Of a stretch of 64,000 nucleotides of DNA, positions 40,343 to 49,400 are shown in pieces. This stretch comes from CAWAQA01 sp963784065 (lineage in GTDB: Bacteria; Acidobacteriota; Vicinamibacteria; Vicinamibacterales; UBA2999): the NCBI GenBank assembly GCA_963784065.1, contig CAWAQA010000003.1, forward strand, positions 1,488,001-1,552,000, read 5' to 3'. Below the pieces are notes generated by a model. That model ran no database searches. It was not told where the DNA came from and saw only the letters and a program-made list of their open reading frames with translations. Both the position numbers and the translations under genes were made by a program. Positions within the stretch are counted from its first letter, which is position 1. Each line of letters opens with the position of its first letter.

Positions 40343-42235
40343 TCAGGGATTCACCTCGCTGTCCTCCAGACTCTTCCACACTGTGGTAGCCGGAGTGCCT
40401 CCGCTGTTCCCCCAGATGATCCCCTCGCCGCTCGTCTCGCCGATGGCGTCGTTGCCCCAGATGATGCCGCTCGCCCACGACTGCGAGTCGGTCCAGACGA
40501 TGTTGTTGCCCCAGATGATGCCGTTGCTCCACGTCAACTGGGTGTTGCCCCAGATGATGCCCGCCGCCCACGCCTTCTGATTGATGGCGATCGTATTGCC
40601 CCAGATGATGCCGTTGCCCCAGATGATGCCCTGGTTCCACGCGAGCGGCTCGCCCGCGATCGTGGTGAACGGCTCCGGCGTCGTCGTCAGCCAGTACGAT
40701 CCCGCCGGCGACGAATTGTTGATTCGGCGGCTCAGGTCGATCGCGCCTTTCCCATTCAGCGCGCCAACGCCCTGCCTGAGCGGGTCGTACTCGATCCCGT
40801 TGTCATCCCGGACCGTGAACGCGGTGTACTGCAACGCCGCTTTGGCCATGTTCGGCGTCAGCTGCGGCGCATACGGATGTGCGGACCGATGCGCTTCGAG
40901 CATGAGGGCCACGACACCGGAGGTGACCGCCGTCGCCATGCTCGTACCGCTGAGGCGCATGTAATCGGAGTCTGCCGCCTTGAGCTGCGGATAGTTCTCA
41001 TACAGCGCCCCGTGCCGCGCGGCGTTGGCGACGATGTTGTGCCCCGGGGCGACGACGTCCGGCTTGACCAGCGCGTCGTACCACGTCGGACCGGCGGAGC
41101 TGTAATCCGAAATCCGATCGTCGCCGCGCCTGACGGTGTCGTTCGTCCTCACCGCGCCGACGGTGATTGCGGACGGCGCGTTGCCCGGCGACGTGATGCC
41201 CGCATACCCGGGAAGGCCGGTCTCCGGGTTCTTGCCCAGGTTACCGGCGGCGGCGACGACGATGATGCCGGCGCGCGTGGCGCGCTCTACCGCCTGCACG
41301 AGCGGGTCGGTGGCCGCCGGCTCGTAAATCGTGTGCCCGAGCGACAGGTTGATGATGTCGATGTTGAAGCGGTCGCGGTTCGCCACCGCGAAATCGACGG
41401 CGCGAATCACGTCGCTCGTGAAGCCGGCGCCTTGCGCGTCGAGCACCTTCAGCACCAGGAACTTCACGCTCGGAGCCAGGCCGCGGTACTCACGGTTGTT
41501 CGAGTTGGCGCCGGACGCGCCGATGGCGCCGGCGACGTGCGTGCCGTGACCGTAGTCGTCGAACGGGTACGTCGGCAGCGTCTTGCCGCCGGTGAAGTCG
41601 TAGAACGCCAGCACGCGGCCCTGGAAGTCGTACGACATCTCGAGGCCCGAGTCGATCACGGCGACGCCGACCCCGCGCCCCGCCAGCGCGCTGTCGAGGC
41701 CAAGCGTCTCGCGCAGCACGCGCGGCGGTACGGCCGGTCCTTCGGTGTTGTCTGCGGGATCGCCCACGATGCTGACGACGCCGCCGACGACGACGCCAAG
41801 CGTGTTGACGACGCCGCCGACCAGCCCGCCGACCACGCCGAGCAGGCCGCCCAGCAGGCTGCCGCGCGCGCGGACCACGGCATCGGTGGACACCGAGACG
41901 ACGCCGTCGCGGCCGGCCAGCGCGGCGAGATCGTCGCCGTGCACGACGGCCGTCAGCGCATCGATCGAGGCGTGCTCGGCAACGATCTGGTCGCCATGGG
42001 ATTCGAGCGTGCGCCGCATCGCGGACCGCTGGCCGCTGCGGACGCGAATGATCACGCGCTGCGGCTCGGTGCGGCGGGCGTCAACCGCCTCGCTCAGCCT
42101 CATGTCCAGACGCGTGTGCTGCCGCCCCGCGCGGGTCTGACGCGCGAACAGCTGCGCGTCTCCCAGGCTCGTCAGCGCCAGCGCGATGACGACGATGAGG
42201 CGGAGCCCCCAGTTTCGAGCGAACGGCGCTCTCAT
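40343..42235 (-). CDS. Secreted subtilisin-family (S8) serine peptidase with GIIWGN repeat tail
   Basis: An intact protein of about 630 residues. I start at MRAPFARNWGLRL (42235), which gives a signal peptide ending near GDAQLFA. A propeptide-like region (RVIIRVRSGQRSAMRR) is followed by a Gly/Val-rich low-complexity stretch, then the peptidase. Asp is in VAVIDSGLEMS, His in DDYGHGTHVAGAIGA, oxyanion Asn in VAAAGNLGKNP, and Ser in RLSGTSMATAVTSG. After the catalytic domain comes a tail with six copies of GIIWGN joined by short variable linkers. No membrane anchor at the end. Target unknown. Confidence 0.92.
   Translation of the reverse strand: MRAPFARNWGLRLIVVIALALTSLGDAQLFARQTRAGRQHTRLDMRLSEAVDARRTEPQRVIIRVRSGQRSAMRRTLESHGDQIVAEHASIDALTAVVHGDDLAALAGRDGVVSVSTDAVVRARGSLLGGLLGVVGGLVGGVVNTLGVVVGGVVSIVGDPADNTEGPAVPPRVLRETLGLDSALAGRGVGVAVIDSGLEMSYDFQGRVLAFYDFTGGKTLPTYPFDDYGHGTHVAGAIGASGANSNNREYRGLAPSVKFLVLKVLDAQGAGFTSDVIRAVDFAVANRDRFNIDIINLSLGHTIYEPAATDPLVQAVERATRAGIIVVAAAGNLGKNPETGLPGYAGITSPGNAPSAITVGAVRTNDTVRRGDDRISDYSSAGPTWYDALVKPDVVAPGHNIVANAARHGALYENYPQLKAADSDYMRLSGTSMATAVTSGVVALMLEAHRSAHPYAPQLTPNMAKAALQYTAFTVRDDNGIEYDPLRQGVGALNGKGAIDLSRRINNSSPAGSYWLTTTPEPFTTIAGEPLAWNQGIIWGNGIIWGNTIAINQKAWAAGIIWGNTQLTWSNGIIWGNNIVWTDSQSWASGIIWGNDAIGETSGEGIIWGNSGGTPATTVWKSLEDSEVNP
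40407..40632 (-). repeat. Six GIIWGN-coding repeats in the subtilase tail
   Basis: On the plus strand the unit reads like TTGCCCCAGATGATGCC. Copies are spaced unevenly (two are adjacent, others 30-60 bases apart), with a seventh degenerate copy (NNIVWTDS). Confidence 0.85.
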
Positions 42236-42468
42236 GATGACCTTTCCGTCTATGAGTAATCGGATGTAGTACCGCGACACACGCGGTCGATCGGTGTACA
42301 GCTCAGCAATTAAGAGACCACGATGGCGCACGAACGAACTCGATCGGTGAACTACAGTCGAATCAGTCGTTTACCGGGTGGCCGCCGCGGCAGACCCGGC
42401 GGCGATGACCCTTCGGCGTGTCTCACGCCGGCACAGGACGGAACACCCGCGTGCCGGAAGAGGACACG

Positions 42469-44386
42469 TCAGACGGCGACGGCGGTGAGCCGCGGTGCAA
42501 CGGTGTGCAACGCCGTGGCGGCGACGTACGCCGCGGCCTCGGCGAGGCGCTGATGCCGCTCGTCGAACGCGTTCGCGCGGCGCGAATAGAACGCCAGCAC
42601 GCCACACGCTCCGGCCGCCGCGCGACACCGGCACGGCGAGCGCGCTTTGCAGCGTGGTGCAGTCGCGCACGTCAGCGTCGAGATCGAGCCGGGCATCGGA
42701 GTTCACGATGGCCTGGCCCGTCGCAGCCACCCAGCCGCTGAGGCGATCGCCGAGCGGGACGCGCGTGCCCGCGGCAACCGTCTGCTCGCCCCACCTGAAT
42801 GCCGGCGTCACGGCGTCGGTTGCCGGGTCGTACACGTAGAAGACGAATGCGGATCCCGGCATGTGGCCGCGGAGGTGGGACCACAGCGTGTCGCCGACCT
42901 GCGCAGCGGAGAGCGGTGAGCTGAGGGCGCGACCGAGATCGAAGAACGTTTCGAGTGAAAGCTGCTCGCCGGCGCCCTCCAGGATCTGCTCCGGCGTCGG
43001 GAGTGCGACCGGTCCTGCCGCGGGCACGCTCGCCGCCGGCGCTTCCACAGCAGGGCGAACGGCGTCCGCCATACGCAGCTCGACGAGGGCGGCCACGACC
43101 CGCGGGTCGTACATGGTGCCGCTCCGATCGGTCACGATTTTCAGCGCCTCGGCGTCTTCGAGCCGCGGCCGGTACGGGCGATCGGAGGTCAGCGCATCGA
43201 AACAGTCGACGACCTGCAGGATTCTCGCGCCAATCGGGATCTGCTCGCCGGCGATGCCATCAGGGTAGCCGCTGCCGTCCCAGCTTTCGTGGTGGTGCCG
43301 CACGATAGGCACCAGCGGATACGGAAAGCCGATCACGGCCAGGATGTCCGCGCCGATGGCGGCGTGGCGCTTCATGATCTCGAACTCGGGCTCGGTGAGA
43401 CGCCCGGGCTTGTTGAGGATGTGCTCGGGGATCGCGATCTTGCCGATGTCGTGCAGGAGCGAGGCGGCCTTGAGCGCCTGTATCTCCGCCTCGTCACGTA
43501 CCCCGAGCGCGTGCGCCAGACGCAGCGAGTTCTCCTGCACCCGCCGCACGTGATCGTGCGTGACGTGGTCCTTTGCGTCAACCGCCTGCGCCAGCGCCTC
43601 GATCGTCGAGAGGTAGACGCGATTCATCTTGCCCAGGTGGTTGATCTGGTCCTCCGCCCGGCCGCGCACGTGCCGCAACGTGATGTGGATGATGACCGGC
43701 AGCGGCGCGATGAGGATGAGCGTCTCGAGTGCGTTGTAGCGCGACAGCGCCAGCATCAGCATCGCCGCGAACACGCCGCCGAGCGATGAGACCCAGAGCT
43801 CCCGGAAGAGCACGTGCCAGATCGGCAGAATCGCGGCGCGCCTTTCGAAGCTGATGACGATCGACACGATTCCGCTGTTCAGCCCGAAGTGGACGACGCC
43901 GAACGCCGTGAGCAGCAGGACGAGGCGCAGGGCGCCGGCCGGCCCCTCCATGATCGGGTCCGGCCCGGCAAGCATGAAGAAGACCTCGCCGCCGGCCCAC
44001 GTCGCGATCGCGAGGACCGCCATGTTGAAGAGGACCCGATCGGCGGACCGCCGAACGTTCGCCATGCGGTACGACAGCACGAGACCTTCGAGCGCCGCCG
44101 CCAGCGCGCCAGCGGCCGGGCTCACGACCAGTGCGGCGATGATGCTGAAGGTGTCGGAGACGGAATAGCTGATCGGCACGTCCGGGAAGCGCAGCGTCGC
44201 CCAGCCCGCGACCACGGTCAGGACCAGCAGGGCGACCCATACCCACGAGATCGGCCGGAACGCCAGCTGCCACCCGGAGTAAACGCAGACCAGGGTACCA
44301 AGCAGGATCGTGGCGCCCACGAAGACGGCCGCTGGCCACCCCATGTGCTGGGGGACATCCGGCGAAACTGAGGAACGCGGCTCCAC
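42469..44386 (-). CDS. Membrane-bound HD-GYP domain protein with C-terminal GAF domain (one frame break)
   Basis: N-terminal half: about eight membrane helices (residues 17-230), resembling MASE-type sensor modules. Then an HD-GYP domain: LLHDIGKIAIPEHILNKPG (HD motif) and VRHHHESWDGSGYPDGIAGE (GYP motif), which in the family hydrolyses cyclic di-GMP. A GAF-like domain follows (LGDRLSGWVAATGQAIVNSD). The frame breaks near 42600; the other frame continues CGVLAFYSRRANAFDERHQR and ends TAVAV at 42469. Likely a phosphodiesterase in cyclic di-GMP signalling; the only related protein here is the PilZ protein at 51878. Confidence 0.88.
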
Positions 44387-44478
44387 GTCATCTCAATCGG
44401 CGGGAGGGGGCGGAACTTGAAACGGACATGCCCGCAGAGGGCTGGCTGAAGCCGGCCGCTACGTGAGTGCCGGTGAGG

Positions 44479-45393
44479 TCAGGTCGTGGCGTCGACTTTC
44501 AACGTGAACGGGATGGTGGCGACCTCACCGCGGCGCTGGACCTGGATCCACATGCGGTAAAAGCCGGGCCGCGGGAAGCGCTGCGAGAAGAAGATTCGGG
44601 GTCCGCCCGGGCTCGTCAGCGGCGTCACCGGATGGCTGTGCACCGCGTCGGCCAGATCGGCGCTGACGATCAGCGCGTGGCCCCATGCCCCGAGGTAAGG
44701 CTCGAGATCCGTCACGGGCGTACCCGTCGGCGCATCCTCGAACGTCGCGGCGACCACCTCGACACGCCCCGCGACAAGCGTCGCCGGCTCGATGCGGACG
44801 CGAAGCCCATGGTCCGTGCCCTCGCGGACCTCCTGCGTGATGTGCTGCGCCCGCGTCCGGGCCAGCGCCGCGGCGGCGGGCGAGACACCGTCGGTGAACA
44901 CGGACGTCTGCACGAGCTGCGGGAATCCGCCGGCGGGCAGGAAGTCGGCATAGACCTGGTACGCGCCGGCGCGCGGCAGCGTGGTGGTGACCTCCATCGC
45001 GCCGCTGTCCTGCAGGACCGGATGCACGTGCGCGTAGTGTTCGAGGTCCCAGCTCACGACGAACAGGTGAAACAGCCGCTCGTGAACCTCCTCGAACGCG
45101 CGGACGGTCTCGTTCGTGCCGGGCCGCTGCACGAGGAGACGCAGCTGCGCCGGCTCACCCGCGCGCGGTACGCGCGGCGACCACGCGACGTCGAGCGCGT
45201 GGCGGCCGCCGACGACAGTGGCCGCATCGACCAGCGTCATGCCGCAGGTGCGACACTTCCCCGCCTGTTCCGAACGGACCTGCGGATGCATCGGGCAGAC
45301 GTACGAAGCCGATTGCGGCCGGGCGCCGGCCACGACCGCGGCGCCGGCCACGACCGAGAAGAGTGCGAGCAGGACGGCGGCGAGCGTTCTCAT
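44479..45393 (-). CDS. Exported protein with heavy-metal-binding (YHS-like CPMHP) domain
   Basis: An intact protein of 304 residues. Signal peptide AVLLALFSVVAGAAVVAGA is followed directly by YVCPMHPQVRSEQAGKC and RTCGMTL, the heavy-metal-binding domain also seen at the N-terminus of copper-transporting ATPases (Cys-Pro-Met-His-Pro plus Cys-X2-Cys). The rest is a beta-rich region with several histidines (HYAHVHPVLQD, VHSHPVTPL). ATG 45393 overlaps the cytochrome gene stop as ATGA, so it is the third gene of the copper-oxidase operon. A role in copper handling is inferred. Confidence 0.8.
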   Translation of the reverse strand: MRTLAAVLLALFSVVAGAAVVAGARPQSASYVCPMHPQVRSEQAGKCRTCGMTLVDAATVVGGRHALDVAWSPRVPRAGEPAQLRLLVQRPGTNETVRAFEEVHERLFHLFVVSWDLEHYAHVHPVLQDSGAMEVTTTLPRAGAYQVYADFLPAGGFPQLVQTSVFTDGVSPAAAALARTRAQHITQEVREGTDHGLRVRIEPATLVAGRVEVVAATFEDAPTGTPVTDLEPYLGAWGHALIVSADLADAVHSHPVTPLTSPGGPRIFFSQRFPRPGFYRMWIQVQRRGEVATIPFTLKVDATT

Positions 45394-46491
45394 CGTTCTA
45401 CGTACTCGAGATCGGCGCCACAGTGCGCATCGGAGACGGCAACGGAGATCGAGGTGCCCGCGGGGAGCGCGACGGAACGGCGGAACCAGTACGTCCGATC
45501 GTGCGCGCGGGGAAAGTTCTGGAACCAGGCGAGCGGCTCGACGCTGCGATCCGGGCGCCGCGCCTCGACGGTCAACGCCTCGCCCGGCAGGTCGCGCGCG
45601 GACCTGATCGCCAGCGCCTCGATGTCGCGCGGAATCCGCGAGGGCCCGCACGGCAGCGGCAGCGTCCTGAGCTGACGCCCGGGAGAGTCCGCGAACACGA
45701 AGCGGACGCTGCTCTCATCGGCCGTTGTGCTCGACGCCCGGCGGTACTTCAGCGTGAGCTGGATCGTCGAGCCTTGCGGCAGCCGCGCAGCGACGCCGTC
45801 CGGCAGCATCGTCATCCCGTCGCCCGCCGTCCACGTGCCGAGCGTCGTTCCAGGGGCGAGGGCGATCACGGCACCGAGCACGAGCGCCCGGTTTCCCGGC
45901 CGGACCTCCCAGCCGCGAACCCAGCGGTCGCGCGTCAGCCCCGTGGGCAGCGCAAAGGTGTGGGACGGCTGCTCGATCGGATAGGCGGGGGTCCGCAGGA
46001 CCAGTTCCTCGCTCTGCGAGTGATGCGCGTGCTGCGTGGCTTCCCGCTTGGTGTGCCCCGTGGCTTCCGGCTTGGTGCGCCCCGTGGCTTCCGGCTTCAG
46101 CCGGAGGATCCGACACCTCCCCACCAGCCGGATCGTCCGGCGCGCCGGCATCGGCCCAGTCCGCGAGCCATGTGGCCTCGACCTGCGTCAACGTGGGATT
46201 GCCCGCGAAGTCACCGAACCCTTCGACTGCATACCACGGCGGCATGCGCCGCTCGAGGACGGCGCGCTTCATGTCATCGGCGGCGAGCCGCGCGTGCTCG
46301 TAGCCATCCAGCCGCGGCGCGGCGCCGCCACCCGGGCCATGACAGGACAGGCAGCGCTCGTCGAGGACGCGCGACACGGTGGACCACGTCACCGCTCCCG
46401 TCGGGTGGGCGCCGCCGCGGACGGACATCGCCGCCACGATGATGACGGCGCTCGTCAGCGCCACGGCGCCGGTCGTGCTGGCGTACGTCAC
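45390..46491 (-). CDS. Exported mono-heme c-type cytochrome-like protein (frame break in a repeat)
   Basis: GTG 46491 overlaps the oxidase stop as GTGA. A signal helix (VALTSAVIIVAAMS) leads to the heme motif CLSCHGPGGGAAPRL and the axial methionine region RRMPPWYAV, then EATWLADWADAGAP, all typical of cytochrome domains in acidobacterial gene sets. The frame changes near 46120, at the edge of a KPEAT-coding repeat. The second frame gives a beta-rich C-terminal domain (EELVLRTPAYPIEQP, IALAPGTTLGTW, TYWFRRSVALPAG) ending DLEYVER. Resembles the PEPT/C-terminal domains of copper type II monooxygenase-like proteins, but no copper ligands are sure. Confidence 0.75.
46036..46105 (-). repeat. 24-bp tandem repeat with terminal palindrome inside the cytochrome gene
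   Basis: Two and a half near-identical 24-base units (46036-46059, 46060-46083, 46084 on) beginning GTGGCTTCC, read on the minus strand as KPEATGRTKPEATGHTKREAT or, in the other frame, GSHGAHQA. The third unit ends in a perfect palindrome TCCGGCT-TC-AGCCGGA (46090-46105). Confidence 0.75.
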
Positions 46492-49400
46492 GGGGTGACC
46501 GCGAGCTTCATGTCACCCTGAATTTCCAGCGCCGTCAGCGGCCGGTTGTAGATCCGCACTTCGTCGATCAGGCCGTTGAAGTACTCGCCCCAGATCAGGT
46601 TGCCGCCGATCCGCAGCGGGTTGGACGACTGCATGATGGCTCCGGTGATCGCGCGCGTGCTGACCTGCACACCGTTGACGAACAGCCGCAGCGTCGTGCC
46701 GTCGAACGTCGCGGCGACGTGGTTCCAGACGTTCAGCGCCAGCGGCGCCACGCTGCGCGTGTCGAGATTCGTGACGACCGCAATCTCCGCGCTCGCGCGG
46801 CTGGTGTCGGTATTGGCGTAGAGGGCGTACGCCAGGTGGCCCGGACGCTCCTTCATGGCGACGGTGACGTAGCCATTCAGGGCTCGGGGATTGACCCATG
46901 CTTCCAGCGTCATCCCGCTGGAGAGGTCCAGCGAGGGCGAATCGAGCACCGTGACCATGTCGTTGATGCCGTCGAACGACAAGGCTCTGCCAAACCGGCC
47001 GGCAGCCCATGCGGCGCCGGACACGGTGCCGGCATTGCCGAAGCCTGAGCCGTCGGCGACCGTTGTCCCTGCTCCTTCTTCGAAGCCGAACGCCGCCACG
47101 AGGCCAGCCGCCGTGACGTTGTTGACCGACACCGTCACCGGCGCCGACGTCGTCTCGTTCCCGTTGGCGTCCCGGGCCACGGCCGTCAGGACGTAAGTAC
47201 CGTTCGCGGAGGTGCGCGTATTCCAGGTTGCGCTGTACGGCGCCACCGTGTCGTCAGGCGCCTCGCTCCCGATCACGACGCCGTCCACGAAGAAGCGCAC
47301 CGAGACGACGGCGACGTCGTCGGAGGCATTGGCCGACACGGTGACCTCGCCGGAGACGATTGCGCCAGTCGCCGGTTGCGTGATGCCGACCGCGGGCGGA
47401 GTCGTGTCCGACGTCACCGACGCGATCGCCTCATTCGACGGCTCGCTGACATTTCCCGCGGCGTCCTCGGCCGTGACGACGTATGAGTAGATGCCCGAGG
47501 CGACGAAGTCGGTGAAGCCCGGGCCGGCAACCCGCGCCACGCGGTTCTGCGGCGACGGAACAAAGCCCGGCGCCGTCGCACGGTGGACGTTGTACGCCGT
47601 CACGCCGCTGTCGTCGCTCGCGGCGTCCCAGGTCAGGGTGGCCGTGCTCAGCCCGCCGGTGGCCGTGAGATTCTGCGGCGCCAGCGGTGCCTGGACGTCT
47701 TCCTGCGGAGACGGCACGCGCAGGATCGCCGCCGTGGACGGCACGCCGCGGCTGTTGACGATGAACACCATGTAATAACCCGGCGGCGCCAGTTCGGCAC
47801 TCGCCGGAGCGGTGATCGTCAGCCGATCCGGGCCGGCCTTGAAGTCGAGCGGGAGGTAACGCTGATCCATGTCCAGCGTGTGCGTCACCGAGGCGAGGCG
47901 GATCATCGACACCGTGGCGATGTCGGCCGCGTTCGCCGTCTGGATCGTGGCCGTGCTCCCAAGCGGGAGCACCGACGGCGCGGAGAGGATCGACGGACGC
48001 GTGCCTTTGAAGAGGTAAGGGGGAGAGAAGATCTCCGCCGTGAAGTAGTCGCGGGCGCCGCCGAGCCGGCCGCCCCCTGCGGAGAGCACACGGCCGTCCG
48101 GCAGCAGCAGCGCGATCGAGTGGTACATCCGCGGATCGCGCATCGACGCCAGCGTCTGCCACGATTCGGTGACCGGGTTCCACAGCTCGGCGGCCAGCGT
48201 GCCGGTCGTCGATGTCTGGTTCACGATCGTCGAGCCGCCCACCGCCAGCACGGCGCCGTCGGGGAGAACCAGCATGTTGTGGTTGAAGCGCGGGTATGCC
48301 ATCGGGGCGATCTCCCGCCACGCCGGCGCCGGATCGTTGAAGTCGATCAGCGACGCACGCGCCTCGGAGCTGCCGCCGGGCGTCTCGCCGCCGCCGGTGG
48401 CCAGGATCTGCCCCGGGCGGAACATCGCGGCGGACGTCTTCAGCAGCTTCGGATTCGAGCCGACGTCGGTCCACGTGGACTTGGCGATGTCGAGGACCCT
48501 GACCTGGCCGGTCGAGGCGGCAATCGCCGCGATTCTCCCGTCCGGCAGCAACGTGGTGAGGAGGTACTCCGAGTCGTGGACGTCAGAGGTGTTGATCCCG
48601 GTCAGCCTCGTCCAGGCGCCGGTCGCGGGATCGTAGAGCTCCGGGGTGTCGGCCCAGGTGCCGGGCCTGATCTGGCCGCTCAGCACGACCACGCGTCCAT
48701 CGCCGAGCGTGGTGCTGCTCGGGTACCAGCGGGGCGAGCGCATGTTTGCGTCGATCGTCCATGTCCGCGATACCGGATTGAAGGAGTTGACATCGACGAT
48801 GCCAACCTCGCCGCCGGCGTGACCGCCGGTGACCAGGATGCGGCCGTCGGGCAGCATCGAATGCGCGGAGCAGAAGAGGCCCGACTGGTTCGGGACGCTC
48901 GTAAAGGAGTTGGTGGCCGGGTTCCACACGGTCGCCAGCGCCGGCGCCTCCCAGCCGTCCCAGAGCAGCACCTGGCCCGTGTGCATGAGCGTCGCGTGCA
49001 CGGCCACGAGCGGCCAGTTCATCACGTTGCTCCACTTGCCGGTCTGCGCGGCCGGATCGAGGTTTGCCACGGTAACCGTGCGCGCCTCGGAGGCGGTGGC
49101 ATTGCCGGACGAGTCGTAGGCCACCGCGGAGAGCGCGTGCGGTCCGTTGGCCGCGCCCGCGGTCTCCCATGAGACGGCGAATGGAGCGGCGGTGTCCCGT
49201 GCGCCGAGATCGGAGCCGTCGAGCAGGAACTGGACCGCGGCGACAGCCGTGTCGTCGGCGGCGTCGGCCGCAACCGTGACGAGCCCCGACACTTCGCCGC
49301 CGTCGGCCGGGCCGGTCAGCGTGATCGAGGGAGGCGTCACGTCGGGCATCACGGTCGTGAACGACACGGGCTGGGCGTCGGTGCCGTCGATCTTCGAGTG

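Noticed and set aside
40400..40640. A CRISPR-like array
   Set aside because: The repeats lie in one coding frame of the subtilase and spell GIIWGN; spacing is uneven and two copies touch.
42371..42700. A separate C-terminal domain of the HD-GYP protein rich in Arg
   Set aside because: The Arg-rich tail is the wrong frame past a break near 42600. The alternative frame gives a normal GAF continuation.
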